Source: Carposina sasakii (Eukaryota > Arthropoda > Insecta > Lepidoptera > Carposinidae). From it: DNA of 64,000 nucleotides. The notes under the pieces are model-generated. The model did no database searches and was not told where the DNA came from. It saw only the letters and a program-made list of their open reading frames with translations. This document shows, piece by piece, positions 1-11,265 of this stretch. Made by a program: the position numbers and the translations under genes. Location: assembly GCA_014607495.2 (NCBI GenBank), contig CP053160.1:8308001-8372000 (forward strand). Reading direction: 5' to 3'. Position 1 is the stretch's first letter, and every line of letters starts with the position of its first letter.

Positions 1-285
1 AAACTTCCAAGCCCAAGTTAATTTTATCTTGTTAACGTTTACTTAGGTATTGGTGTACTTATTATATTGGGGTTTCATCTGTTAGGATTAAATTATTTAA
101 AATATATTAGGTAACGAGTATTGGTAGCTCATTATCAAAGAGTTAAAGGATAAAACAAAACCTACGAAAAGGGTAAATTAGGAGGCAAATAAAATCAATC
201 ATGTCACTTTGACGGACTTAAAGTCGCTTCAAAAGTATGTATGGTCATGGGTTCTGGAGAAATCATTGTTGATTAACCTATATGT

Positions 286-475
286 GAAAGAGGTGGACGC
301 CCGCGACTTCGTCCGCGTGGACTCCAGAAAAAACAAAATGTCGAAATTATCCTGGATAAAAATATTTTCCCTGTGTGTTAATCCAGGGTGTCAGCTAACT
401 CCATGCCGAATTTCATTGAAATCGCTTCAGCCGTTTTTACGTGAAAGAGTAACAAACATCCATCCATACTTATAA
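286..475 (+). repeat. Lepidopteran interspersed repeat (GCGACTTCGTCCGCGTGG family), copy 1
   Basis: This is a recognisable common repeat of moth and butterfly genomes. It has a GCGACTTCGTCCGCGTGG head, a block with CCCTG and AAATTTCATTGAAATCG, and the tail GTAACAAACATCCATCCA. The same family recurs at 52477-52662, 10195-10480, 20979-21130 and 51147-51345. It probably represents the 3' part of a LINE or SINE; the autonomous parent is not visible here. Confidence 0.75.
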
Positions 476-519
476 ACTTTTGCGTTTATAATATTAGTAA
501 GATTAATGTCATATCAACG

Positions 520-1000
520 GTCAACGGTCCAGCAAGCTGAAGTATTTTGGCAATGGGATATAATTTAGGACACATAGCTTAAGAATTGTTAAAATTACGA
601 AGAGCTTTACTAATTATTATTATTGACCGATGGACTACAGTCCCGGTCCTTTGGAGGCGTGCATCGGGCCGTAGCCAAGATTAGAGGCTAGAGTTTAATA
701 TGGTGTGGGATACCACGTATCGGCAAACGCAGCGTGGGAAGGCCACCCGCGACTATTGGTGGATCTATGGACGACCTGGCTATGGGGCAAGTTTGGTGGG
801 GTTGGGTGATCGAAGGAGACGGGCGTCAACCAAGTCTCATAATTGTTGGATGCAGGCTGCTCGCCAACTCCGGGCCCCTGACCGGTCGGAGTGGAGGTTA
901 TTGGGAGAGGCCTATGTCTAATGGACTTCGAGCTGTCATAGCTCTCGGCTGTAACCTCATCCGAGATGATGATGAACACTGCAGGTCATATCACACGTCA
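520..1000 (+). pseudogene. RTE-type LINE reverse transcriptase 3' tail, scrambled
   Basis: Fragments of an RTE-type endonuclease/reverse transcriptase C-terminus are readable in several frames: a piece like GKRSVGRPPA and the terminal SEWRLLGEAYV. Compared with its counterpart at 52715-52975, this copy carries extra inserted stretches, for example around 560-690 and 830-870, that break the frame. It ends in a short GATGATGA tract. It is a dead fragment with no expected product. Confidence 0.75.
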
Positions 1001-1104
1001 TATTACGGCTTTTTAAAAGGATGTATTTTGGAGGGATATAATTTAGTATGTAGCACTTTGTCTGCTTAATTAATTAGGCAATCTAAGGTTAAGAATTGTT
1101 AAAA

Positions 1105-1285
1105 TTAAATGTTGGGTGGCAAGGCATTTCATGAGGGAGACCGGCGCCAGCTTACAATCTAGCCCCAAAATTGAGGGAGGCGGTGAGCGCCCGTAATTTT
1201 AGCGTGGGCTTCCCATTGGCGCATGCCGGGGAGGCAACACCGGCGCGGGCGGCTGGGTGCAGAGAGGTCGACTGGGGGCGTGATG
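1105..1285. other. GC-rich block largely specific to copy 1
   Basis: A GC-rich island in an AT-rich setting, containing GGAGACCGGCGCC and GGCGCGGGCGGCTGGG. The matching place in copy 2 (about 53090-53145) holds a much shorter, different string. It is probably a fragment of an inserted element. No coding sequence is recognised. Confidence 0.45.
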
Positions 1286-1398
1286 TTCTAAAAGGAACAT
1301 CTTACATTCAACCCTGGATTATCCAAATATGACGTGTTCTCTCCTACCGGCCAATATATAGCCTAAGAGTCGACGGCCAAAGATTTATAATGGCCCTG

Positions 1399-1570
1399 AA
1401 CCGATAGCTCAGTTGGTGACGCTCAAACAGCTTTGCGAGTGGTCCACAATTTCACTCGGGTGAAGATTTTTTTCATTTTCTTTACTTAGCTAAGATAAAT
1501 TTATAAGATACTTCTCCATAATATATGTTGGTTATCCGCTAGGATTCTGTATTATATATGTTGATATGTA
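1399..1570 (+). repeat. Old tRNA-derived SINE fragment, copy 1
   Basis: It contains an A-box-like stretch GATAGCTCAGTTGGT, then GGGTGAAGATTTTTTTCATTTT, then GATAAATTTATAAGATACTTCTCC. The order matches the younger SINE at 50199-50624 (head, then a CCATTTCTTTATTAATAA body, then an ACTTCTCC block). The homologous copy is at 53222-53400. It is degraded. Confidence 0.5.
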
Positions 1571-2182
1571 CGTTTAGAAGATGTCATTTAAACTAATAAA
1601 AATATTATAGCAGATAGTTTCATATATCTAACACTTAGGCATCTCCGTCCAAGTACTTTATTTCTTCTAGTCTTAAAAAGCGATATAGTAATACCCTTTT
1701 AAGTCTGAGTGCAATCTGAAACTGTCATATAAGAGTGGTTTTCTAGGAGCACTTTTACAGTAAGTTGATGCTCAAGGCGAAATATTTCTAATGTTTATGT
1801 ATGCTCATAATCAAGCTAAGTATATTACGTAGTGAATACATGCAACTACAACATAAAAAGTAAAAATACAGACAAAGTAAAACTTTATTTGCACAAATAA
1901 AAGCAAATACAAAGGCATTTTTCCATCGCCGATTTCCATCGGCACTAAAATACATGCTATACTTAATCCCAGCTTACGCGTACAATCTAGCGCCGCTAGT
2001 CTTTTTGATAGCATCGGCAATATCCATCTCAAGAGCCGATGATTGGCTACACTCGTTACTCTCGACGCTGATTGGATGCTCTTTTTATTCGAAATCCGAA
2101 CCGCATTGAAAGGGATGAATAGCTGTGTATAGTCGATTCGTTTTTTTTTAGAGCAATGTTTGCTACCTATTAAAAAGTATTA
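1571..2182. other. No gene recognised
   Basis: AT-rich, with an inverted CCGATTTCCATCGG at about 1930. A 73-codon minus-strand frame (1811-2032) is kept in copy 2, but it resembles no known protein, and conservation between two nearly identical copies is not evidence of coding. Confidence 0.4.
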
Positions 2183-2262
2183 AAAGTGTAGGGCCCGGTT
2201 GTGGGCGACCCCTCAATGGAAATTTGAACTTCCAAATAGTGACGCCTGATACAATTAAATAT
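2183..2262 (+). repeat. Penelope-like element end fragment, copy 1
   Basis: It carries TAGGGCCCGGTTGTGGGCGA, CCCTCAATGG and the terminal GTGACGCCTGATACAATT. This is the right-hand end of the element seen in fuller form at 39800-40226. The copy-2 counterpart is 53960-54036. Confidence 0.7.
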
Positions 2263-3844
2263 TAAAAAGACTAGACGTCTTTGCTACAAATTCACTGTGT
2301 CAAACGAAATATTAATGTTTCTTGGACGTTTTGTTACTAAAAAAAATTTAATTGGAACGATTAGTGTGAATTTTGCGATACATATTTTGACTTGAGGTGT
2401 AGAGTTCGTGAAGTTAGGCTTTGTAGAGGTTGGACGTTTAAGAGTTAGAAGCTTGGCTCTACATGACATCTAATAACTTTTTGATAGTGCGAGAATTGAC
2501 AACATTTTACATGGGAATGTTTTTGATGGGATCATCAATTTAGGAAATACCTACTAAACATTGGTAATTTGATGACAAATACATAGAAATAAAGACTCGG
2601 AAACAGAATGAGTCTACTACATGTGGGCGGATGCTAGAAATATTATAAATTCGTGAAAACGTTATATTTAGTTGCCTATAAGGTAACTGATACTCAAAGT
2701 GGGTAGTGATAGTGACGCCCACTTAAATCGTGGGTCTAGAGCGATAGTAGTTTCAAAGCGTGTCGAGTTATTGAGGCTGCCCTTAAATGTGGATATCATT
2801 TATTTAGAAAAATATGATATTGACAATTATTTTCAAAGGCACAAAGAATTTGTTTTTGTTAGAAGTTTGTGTTAACATGTATTTGAATACCTTTATTTGG
2901 CATTATTTGGTGTTCATACAGGACATTTAATTTGAACCGAGTTCAAAAATATCACACAATGTATCTAGATTGACAATAATATTAGAAAATTGCAATAAAA
3001 TACAATCTACCCAGACAAGGCGATGCGCAATCGTTGAGCATCGCCATTTGTTGATGTAGACAAAAAATACCAGTTAATCAATTACATAAACACGTCATGT
3101 CACATATAAAATTGGAGATCCTAAAACAAGACCAATAATATATTGTATCATACTATAATAAAATGTCTTAAGGACGCTACAGGCATACACACCATAATAA
3201 CATATTATAACATACATACATATATAATCACGCCTTTATCCCTTACGGGGTAGACAGAGCACCAAGGGCCGATAGAACCACATGGTGCCACTTCTGACCA
3301 ATTTTGAGGGTATAGTTGAACATATTATTATGTAATAATAAATTATCCTAATTTGGCTACGTATAGCATAAGATCAGTAACAAGTTGTTACTGCTTAAGA
3401 GCTTACTGTCTTATACCCCTGTTATGACAAACACGGAAGAGCCAATGACAGATCCCAGTGAATCTTAGAACTGATTTCATGAATTTATTTTCTTATCATC
3501 TTCTATTATTTTCATATAAAAATTTAATAAAATTATCTCTAGTATAGTATAGAATAAAAAGAATGAGTCTAGTTATTCCACTACCTACTTTACAATACTA
3601 GTATTTACGTTACACAACCAATAAGTTGATATACCGTGACTGAACTATACTGTGGCCTGCGTAACCAGAGGTCATGTAAGGTACACTTTATGACCTAAGT
3701 TTTGGAACTGATCTGTGCTATTGGAGATTTGACCCCGATGATATCGACGGATAGAAATTAATAAAAACTTGTTTTGAAATCTAAATTAATAGAAAAGTTT
3801 TGATTTATATTCAATACTGGATCGATCATATTGTAAATAGAAGT
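2263..3844. other. No gene recognised; one short repeat
   Basis: AT-rich sequence without recognisable coding potential. About 3205-3312 is a common lepidopteran repeat (ACATACATATATAATCACGCC, a ...CCCTTACGGGGTAGACAGAG block, CCACATGGTGCCACTTCTGA). That block recurs at 5540-5650, 54970-55085 and 57515-57620. Confidence 0.5.
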
Positions 3845-4243
3845 CAATGATCAGGGAAAAGTTGCTAGCTAGTCGCCGGAGAGAATGCCCGAGTTCCTTT
3901 GTCGACTCTTACGACATACACGGAAGGAGATGCAGCTGATGTATTCTAGTGAAGCCCCGCACAGGATTCGATCAGATCGAGAAATGGTGCCGGCAGAGTA
4001 GAATTCGTACCACCCCATGTCTGCCCGTGGGTATCGTACGAGGCGATTAAGGGTTTCCGGGAGGTGGGCAGCAACGCCTCCCGTATTGACAACATAGTCC
4101 AAAATACAAACTGCGGTCACCAACCTGCTTGCCCAGCGCGGTGACTATGGGCAAATACCTCCCATGGCTGTCTTGTGGCGTGCCCTGGGGGAGGCCTACG
4201 TCAAGCAGTGGACTGCAATAGGCTGATGATGTTGATGATGATG
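3845..4243 (-). repeat. LINE/SINE-like repeat with (TGATGA)n tail, copy 1
   Basis: A roughly 390 bp member of the family marked by CCTATTGCAGTCCACTGCT, GGGCAAGCAGGTTGGTGACC, CGCCTCGTACGATACCC and, at the other end, CATCAGCTGCATCTCCTTCC. This copy links two modules that often occur separately here (18896-19115, 21745-21935 and 47395-47810 for one; 29276-29465 and 30040-30195 for the other). It is non-coding. The copy-2 counterpart is 55615-55992. Confidence 0.75.
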
Positions 4244-4905
4244 ATCTCTATCTCTATCTGACCAGCACAACAAGGATTCGAATCGTAAATTATCCAAATA
4301 CAATACCATTATAAAGCCCAAAATTCCCTGCACATAAATAATAAATTATCCTTTTTTATCGTCCAATTTCCGATAACTTATCTGTCCCCTTACCCCCGGT
4401 TTTTACAGTACACACCCGACTCATTTGGGCCATCAATCACACCCGAAATTTACAAATTGACCCGACTTTCAATATCCAAAGCCTTCCATTTATAAGGGTC
4501 ATAAAAATTAATATTCTGCACGTCGGCCCAGGCCTAGAGGTCTGATTATTGTATACCTCGATATTTTCTCTATGTCGACTTAGATACTATTAATGTTAAA
4601 ATAATAATGGTGAGGTGCTTTTATTTTTGTCATATATAGTAGATATAGCGTCATCTTCACACACTTCACAACACATGTCCCACACTAAGATTAAGGTACA
4701 AGCAATGGTAGATTATAATTGTCTATTGTTTGACGACTGATTGTCGCAGCAGTAGTAAACCGTGAGGTGATTACAAACATGATTGCCTGACTGCAGACCT
4801 AGGCATCTTAGGATTAACCTAGGTTAATGTGTTACTGATATTTGACATGCTACAGAAGTGCATGTTAGAAAAGTGCCATTTGGTTTTAGATACATAACAT
4901 ACATA
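4244..4905. other. No gene; remnant of a deleted SINE
   Basis: No coding sequence is recognised. About 4650-4700 keeps only fragments (ACACTTCACAACACATG, CCCACACTAAGAT) of the tRNA-derived SINE that is full-length in copy 2 (56401-56668), so copy 1 has an internal deletion there. Confidence 0.5.
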
Positions 4906-5155
4906 TACAGGGTATAACAAAAAGGGTATGTTAAGCGAAAAGCTATGTAAATAACCCACTATATAGAACCTATTTCCAAAATTTAAGACTCGTAATCACA
5001 TGTTTATTTTTCAAGATTGTATGAACATTCCTGAGTTGTTTAGGAATTGTGTGAATTGTGTTTGATTTTGAGTCTGAAATTTTGTGTGTAGGTTCCTTTT
5101 AGTGGGATATTTACATAGCTTTTCGCTTAACATACCCGTTTTCTTACACCCTGTA
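4906..5155. mobile_element. Fold-back MITE, CAGGGTGTAACAAAAAGGG family, copy 1
   Basis: Long terminal inverted repeats: the left side reads TACAGGGTATAACAAAAAGG then TGTTAAGCGAAAAGCTATG, and the right side is its complement ending TTACACCCTGTA. TA flanks the CAGGG ends, consistent with a TA target site as in Tc1/mariner-type elements. No ORF, so it is non-autonomous. Relatives: 27540-27806, 30202-30469, 43247-43445 (partial), 46101-46190 (partial), 56881-57130. Confidence 0.8.
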
Positions 5156-6355
5156 TAGAACACACGGCTGTGTTCCCGAAATAGGGTAGTCAGAACTGTA
5201 GAATCGTCAATGGTTTTAGATAGAAAAGGCAAATGTAGAAGTGTAGAGAAATATCGAATGATGCGGGAATCGACCTCGACGGCCATTAGCCGAGGAGCCA
5301 TGCCCCTAGAAAATGGCGGTAAAATTGAAAGTTAAACAAATAAATGCCGTTTCGAATGCGCAGTTTGGATTAAGAGGTTACTTAAGCAAATTAACGGTTA
5401 GAGGTTTTACTCCCTGTTTTGGTACCCATAATAAAACGTTGTAACGCCTTTGGGTGCAGTTTGGTTTGGATATGGATTATAAATGCTGTTCTGCGAAAAT
5501 ATAGTGTAACATTGTAAGTGTTTACTGTATAGTAAGTACATACATACATACTCATATAATCACGCCTTATCCCTTACGGGTTAGGTAGAGCACCAAGGGC
5601 CCATAGGACCACATGGTGCCACTTCTGACCAATTTTGGGGGTATAGTTGAGATATGCAAGTTCGGTTAGTAGTGACAGGGTAGTGACAGGTGATCAGCCC
5701 ATCGCCTACAAAACATCAAGACCCTCTTGTCCCTAGAAGACTAGAGTAGGTACTTGTCGAAAATGTTAAAACACTCTCGGATATACACTGCTGCTATAGG
5801 CCTCCCCCAGGACACTCCACAAAGCCTCTGCCATAGGGTGTTTTTAGGTTGGTAACCGCAATATGATTTTCGGACTACGTTCTCAATACGACAGGTGCTG
5901 CTGCCCACCTTCAGGAAATCCATTACGATACCCACATACTTTTAGATATAACAGGCTATAAATGGCGGTAATTCAACCAGAAACGCAAACGCAGTAGACA
6001 CCAGCCTTGTAGACGGACGACCTCATCATCATAGCCTGACCGGTGGATGTGAGAGACACAAATGTATCACATAGTAGAGAAGAGAAGATGATAATGATCA
6101 TAACAACAGCTATTTAGAAACGTAAGAAATATCCAAGCAATACGAAGAACATAATGAATGTGGACGAGGCGAAAAAGGTGTTTGGAACGTACCTACTAAA
6201 TGGAGATCTGTAGTCTGTCTCTACATTTATACGACATAGGCGTGAGGCTATGTATGTTCAAGCGGCACTAAGAACAAAGATAATATTAAGTAGTATAGAA
6301 CTGTAGTAGTTTATTCAAAGGTTCACAGTACGCCTCTGTACCTGACCTAAATAAT
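5156..6355. other. No gene; short repeat fragments
   Basis: Contains the ATAATCACGCCTTATCCCTT repeat (5540-5650) and a decayed piece of the CCTCCCCCAGG...GGTAACCGC family (about 5770-5935, minus strand). The rest is AT-rich and not recognised. A 96-codon minus-strand frame (5011-5301) starts in unique sequence and runs into the MITE, and is not considered real. Confidence 0.5.
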
Positions 6356-6357
6356 AT

Positions 6358-6424
<67 letters not shown>

Positions 6425-6425
6425 C
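6356..6425 (+). repeat. (GATA)n microsatellite
   Basis: An uninterrupted tract of about 17 GATA units. Copy 2 lacks both the tract and the next ~550 bp, and passes directly from AATAATATGATA into AAGTCTAGTCGC (58321-58340). Confidence 0.97.
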
Positions 6426-6977
6426 GTTTATTTGACGTTTGGCATATACACATATACAGACAACACAAATCAAGAAAATAATAGAAAAAAATATAATATA
6501 AGACACCAATGTGATTATAATAGTAAAAAGGTACAGGTAAATGACAAATACATAAAGACGATACAAAGAAGTATGGGATACGCTTAGTCAGTCCCCTACC
6601 GTGCATGCATATGTGTAACTGCCAATCAGGTCCCCTTTCATGAATGCTGCTTGAGGATATGGCTACCATTCAAACAGCGCTGGTTTTCAAAAGAGACCTG
6701 CGATGTTACTGACATCTATACTAGTATTATAAATGTGTGTATGTGTGTGTGTGCGCGCGCGCAATGTTTCTCCGTCTTCCACGGCAAAACTACTAAACCG
6801 ATTTGGATGAAATTTGGTACCAAATGGTCCAGGCCCAAGAAAAGACATAGGCTTTTTTTATTTTTGCGTATTTTTTAGATTATTTTTTTACCGCGCGGGC
6901 GAGGGCGCTAGTAAAAATATAAATATAATATTTACATAAACAAAATACATGTTAAATAGGCTCAAATTAAAATAGGT
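6426..6977. mobile_element. Insertion present only in copy 1
   Basis: Absent from copy 2. Its right part (about 6705-6912) is a known lepidopteran repeat pattern: ACTAGTATTATAAATGTGTG, a TG/CG run, CTAAACCGATTTGGATGAAA, then CCGCGCGGGCGAGGGCGCTAG. The left part is AT-rich with no recognisable protein. Confidence 0.6.
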
Positions 6978-7274
6978 ATAAAGTCTAGTCGCAATCGGCG
7001 GAAATGTCATCATGAACTTCATATCGAAGCGATGTTACTTCGTCTAAGCCCCAGGGTCGTATCCAGGGCCTCCCAACGCATACAAGGCAAAGACCTTCAG
7101 TCGATTTTACCATTTTGGTCTATAAATATTTTGGATGCCATATTGTTGAATAAATTTTCTTATTTAGGATATAACTTTTGTAGGTTTAGCTTTTTAATTA
7201 CTTACATGTGAACACTCTATTGAAGATAGACAATTAAGACTATTAAATAAAAAAGTACATTGAAATTAAAACGC

Positions 7275-7620
7275 TACAAAAAATATATTTATATTAATGT
7301 AATGAGTCTGTCTATTATATATTTAATTAATAGATATTTATGTATGTTTATGTAGGTATATTTTATTAATTATATTGATTACATTATATTATAATATAAT
7401 AGGTATATTTTATTAATTATATTGATCTATTTGTTAAATTCAAATTTTGTTATACATATATTCTGTGTACACGCATATCTACCTTTTATATTTAATTATC
7501 ACTTTCCCAGATGGTTTGCTGGAAGAAATCTCTTTCAGAGATAAGCACGCCTTTGTACATTTTCTTTCATAATTTCTGTCTGTATGTAATTGTATGTGTA
7601 CAATAAAGAATAAGAATAAG
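7275..7620 (+). mobile_element. LINE 3' tail insertion, only in copy 1
   Basis: AT-rich sequence ending TTTCCCAGATGGTTTGCTGG, GCACGCCTTTGTACATTTTC, GTACAATAAAGAATAAGAAT. This is the familiar 3' untranslated tail of a Jockey/CR1-type lepidopteran LINE with a short A-rich repeat end. The equivalent place in copy 2 (58640-58650) has no insertion, so it is a 5'-truncated retroposed fragment. Confidence 0.6.
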
Positions 7621-7761
7621 AATATTTACTTACTCCACCTCTATCGAAGTATAGTTAATGTATCGTACAACCTACAAACAAAACAAAATTCATAAATCCT
7701 CTCTTGAAATTAGTTTTGAAAGGTGATCAATGTAACTAAAAATGTTACTGGATATCAATTT

Positions 7762-8269
7762 TAATTTCTCGACTTAAGAAAACTGTATATAAGGCGTTAC
7801 ATATGTACTCGTAGATTATTTATCTAGTTTTTTTTTTTTTTCAAAATAATTCAGCTAACTTTTATTTGCAATAATAACTAAACCTACGTAAAAAAACTAG
7901 AGCTACAAAATAAAATAAAATTTACAAATAGTAGACTCCTTGCAAGTCCTCCACCGCTGGCAATGTGCCCAAGGCTGGCAGCGTTGCCCCGCTGGATAGC
8001 GAGGCTTACTCGCTGTCCAAAAAATGAGCCAGCCCTCTGGTCATGAGATGCCTCGACCAACCTTTTCGAAATATCTTTAAAAAGGTTGTGGGCTCCTGGG
8101 CCCCATGGCCCCATGGTTTCAACCCCAAACGGCTCAAATAGGTAGTCACCACTGAGGTTTGCGTATTTGCGTCGTTTGAGGTTTTTAGCTGCATTGGCCG
8201 CAGAGCCACTTTTGATTGTTGTGCCTGGGAGATGGGACGCTGCTAAGGTGTCAACGCAGGTTGCGTCCC
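7762..8269 (-). pseudogene. 5'-truncated non-LTR retrotransposon, C-terminal ORF fragment
   Basis: About 508 bp inserted between 10-bp direct repeats ATATCAATTT (7752-7761 and 8270-8279). Copy 2 has the empty site with one ATATCAATTT (about 58771). On the minus strand 7884-8268 encodes about 127 residues including VETMGPWGP, DISKRL and SLAIQRGNAAS, a tail that recurs in retrotransposon proteins of many invertebrates. The T-rich 7826-7842 lies beyond its 3' side. It is a dead fragment of recent age. The exact LINE clade is not assigned. Confidence 0.65.
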
Positions 8270-8279
8270 ATATCAATTT

Positions 8280-9375
8280 AATTTAGAATTATGACGTTAT
8301 CCCTCACTTACTGTGCAACATAGTAATATACTCTTTGGTATGTATACATTTCTATATTCTCTGTTTCTCCCTTCGCTCTCGCGGAGCCAATCTCCGAAAT
8401 GAACATTAAGTGGTATTTGAAAATGGCAAATGATTGGACTCCATTTGTAAGAATTGAAGTAGGATGAGGAAATCTAAATTGCCGACTTCAAAGGTGTCGT
8501 CCAATTTATCCAATTTACTAGTTACAGATTTTGTTTTTGTAAATAGATAAGACATGTAGTTTCCTGTTTGCATAGATAATTGTATAAATTGATAGTTTCT
8601 AGTATCTGGTTCAGGTCGTGATAGAAACCTTAGAGATATTAAATTAACATAATTGTAAATTTAAAAAATATATATTTTTAGGCATAGCTTAATCATGTGT
8701 TCTGGACTGATACGGGGCTAGAATACATCAGATGCATGTCGTAAGAGTCGACCAAAGCCATGGTTTCCTAAGACGGGATCATATAACGGCCAGACAGACC
8801 CCAAAACCACGCCCATTTACCGAGCCGTCAAAATATATGCGTGGATCTCCTTTTAGCAACACAGTCGTGTGTAGAAAATCCATTTCAAACAGTAGTAGGG
8901 GCTTCCCGGTAAGTAATCATGGACACTTGTAGCGTATACGAGTATGTGTGTATACTAAAATTCATTATGACGTATGACAAAGACCTAATTAACAAACGCT
9001 AATTTAAACTAAAAGTGAGCCCAAACATATTAAATTTGTCTACAAATGATTATAATAAAGTGTGCTAAAAGAATATTTATTACGTTACGTTTGGACACAG
9101 GATGACGAGTGACGAGTGACGACCTACTTACTCGTCACGTGTGGCGTAAACAAAGTAATGTCATTTGTAACACATATGAATGTAGACTGAATTGTCGCTC
9201 TTGCTTATTTTTATTGTGAAAAAGTCATATTTTTTTACTTATATCACAGTTTTTGTGTAGTTGTAGATATTAGTAATATCTAGTTCAAGTCTTGTTGATT
9301 TATATAATAAGCAATTACATAAAAAGAAGGGTCACATCTTAACCACTGGGCTATCACCGCCAAAATGTACTAAAC
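8280..9375. other. No gene recognised
   Basis: AT-rich flank upstream of mtt exon 1, matched in copy 2 at about 58785-59830. About 8700-8790 has a CATCAGATGCATGTCGTAAGAG fragment of the family at 3845-4243. A short tandem GTGACGAGTGACGA lies at about 9105. A 66-codon frame (8732-8932) is kept in both copies but has no recognisable product. Confidence 0.45.
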
Positions 9376-9387
9376 ACATAGAATGTA

Positions 9388-9812
9388 TTGAATTGTATCA
9401 GGCGTCACTATTCGGAAGTTCAAATCTCTATATGTATATTTTTAATATTTATTTATCTATAATAATTTTATATTTCAAACTAATATGTAGGTATTAACAT
9501 TTTTTATTTTATATTTTGATTGAGGGTATAAAAATGATTTGCAATACATTGGTTTTAGTTGTTAGTTAGTTGGTTCGGTAGATAGAACTAACATGGAAAA
9601 CTAATCCTGATGATGCCACGGGTGTTGGCGAAACATGTCGATTAAAATTTTAATTGGTTTTCGGATTAGCAGCTATGTATTTATGGTTGCATGCTAGGTG
9701 CTTGGATCTGGCTTCTCGTTGCGACTGTAGTGTCTTGTGTTCGTGATCATGAGTAGGCAGATCCGAGGGTCAGCGGAGGGTATAGGGCCCGTGGCGGGCG
9801 ATCCCTCAATAG
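9388..9812 (+). mobile_element. Penelope-like element terminal-repeat insertion, copy 1
   Basis: About 425 bp flanked by 12-bp direct repeats ACATAGAATGTA (9376-9387, 9813-9824). It starts TTGAATTGTATCAGGCGTCA, continues AT-rich, then carries the hammerhead-like motif and GGATCTGGCTTCTCGTTGCG, and ends GATCCCTCAATAG. The family is linked to Penelope because a sister copy at 39800-40226 sits next to a Penelope-type C-terminal ORF. The same insertion with the same target duplication is in copy 2 (59843-60270), so it is older than the split of the two copies. Confidence 0.7.
9602..9644 (+). ncRNA. Hammerhead-ribozyme-like motif, Penelope-like element
   Basis: Read on the plus strand: TAATC (stem I, 5' side), CTGATGA (core), T, GCCA-CGGGTGT-TGGC (stem II hairpin), GAAA (core), CATG, TC (cleavage-site triplet GTC), GATTA (stem I, 3' side). 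TAATC pairs with GATTA. All core bases of a type I hammerhead are present, but one extra T separates the core from stem II and stem III is almost absent. This copy has lost two bases in CATATG. Activity is not shown. Confidence 0.5.
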
Positions 9813-9824
9813 ACATAGAATGTA

Positions 9825-11192
9825 GCCTATATCCTTTTCCGTACTCCCAGTTATATGTAACACATGTAACATGTAACAGTACATGTATTTTAAGAAATAT
9901 TTGTTAAATAAATATAGCGTGAAGAGGTAATAAACAAACTTATTTTCACATTTAGTTATAAAATTAGTTGAGATAAGCGACCACCCATGATTTCGTCCAC
10001 GTAATCTTTAGAACTCCTATTCATGTGGAAAATTCGGGGAATCTTTTTTCAGTTTCCTACACTTCTCAAGAAAGATATATGCCAAACAGCATAGTGATTT
10101 TGACTGTGTCTTATTATAAATTCCCATGGGAATGGTCGAAGTCGTGGTCGTCAGCTAGTACGAGTACACTTAGTAAGTTAAACATATACTTAAACTAGCG
10201 GACGCCCGCGACTCCGTCCGCGTGGACTGCAGAAGACAGAAGAATTCAGAAAGCGCCATCTGTTGCAGACTTATGGAACGTACGATTAATAACAACAACC
10301 AACGTAGATGATCAGTTTTTTATTAATTATTAGTTATTAAGACCATTAATTTAAATAATAACTATCCTATCATCTAAGTTGGACCAAATTACATATATAT
10401 GCCAATTTTCATGAATATCAGTTGACTCGTTTTTGAGTTTATTCGGAACATACACAGTGACACGGATTTTTTATATATTAAGAAGATAATGAGGACGAAG
10501 GATTTGTTACTCAATTACTTTTCATTTTACTTTGTTTTACACCCACACACACGCGTGGAAGTTCAACTCAGCCACAATATTGATTATTTTACTGGAGCGA
10601 TTATTATTTTTTTTTATCAAACAAGCTATTTCTTTTCTATGAAAAACGGATAAAATGTCAAGTAAAGGTTATATTTTCTTATTTTCTATTTATTACGAAA
10701 GAAAATTAAAGAACTGAAGCATTAATATATTTTTAACATCAAAGATGGGATTCTTTCTTTTTTATCTGAATTTTTCTATAAAAAAATACATTGTAATAGA
10801 AAGGGGTGGACGAATCAAAGGCTTTCAAGAGAAAATGTTAATTTAATTATTAATAAAAGGCGAAAATATAAAAACCGATCACGGCGTGACCTTAAGGAGT
10901 CTTTTGGCTTCATTTTAAGTATATTATTATTTGTAAGAAAACTTATAATTCTCTTTGATATAATTCATTTATAACCATTGGCAGTTGTGACGTGGTGGTT
11001 AAATTACTCGTACTCGTATATACAAATTATACAGATTCAAATACAATATTATATACGATTATTAGGAAAATTTACTATATTTGCTAACATTTTATTTAAA
11101 ATATATGAACTAGTACTAATAGGTACATTTATTATATCTAGTACCACGTAACATGTTTCAACTTATAGTAACACAGCACTCCCTTGTTACAG
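9825..11192. other. mtt upstream region; copy-1-specific repeat insertion
   Basis: About 9965-10140 is a decayed repeat (GATTTCGTCCACGTAATCTT...CCCATGGGAAT). About 10192-10485 is an insertion absent from copy 2, starting with AGCGGACGCCCGCGAC of the family at 286-475. The remainder is AT-rich and ends in CTCCCTTGTTACAG, a good 3' splice site before the first coding exon. The promoter and the 5' non-coding exon were not identified. Confidence 0.5.
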
Positions 11193-11198
11193 GTTAAA

Positions 11199-11252
11199 AT
11201 GCCAACCATACCTTGCACAATATGGACGAAACATCTCTTAGCCATGGTATGA
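11199..11252 (+). CDS. Upstream ORF 1 in the mtt leader, copy 1
   Basis: A 17-codon ATG-to-TGA frame lying wholly in the leader between the splice acceptor (11191-11192) and the receptor start at 11266. A second leader ORF (11222-11290) overlaps the receptor start in another frame. Both persist in copy 2 (61604-61657 and the frame after it). Such frames usually reduce translation of the main ORF; an effect here is inference only. Confidence 0.4.
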   Translation: MPTIPCTIWTKHLLAMV

Positions 11253-11265
11253 GAGAAACGGAACC

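Noticed and set aside
1811..2032. 73-codon minus-strand ORF conserved at 53581-53802
   Set aside because: Conservation only reflects the recent duplication of the whole segment. The protein has no family resemblance.
3845..4243. CRISPR-like or satellite array based on recurring blocks
   Set aside because: The blocks are dispersed copies of transposable-element families with no regular spacer arrangement.
6356..6425. GATA tract as a transcription-factor binding array
   Set aside because: A simple microsatellite absent from the other copy is enough explanation, and nothing ties it to regulation.
6286..6669. Minus-strand ORFs with an IYLSIYLS repeat
   Set aside because: They are translations of the GATA microsatellite.
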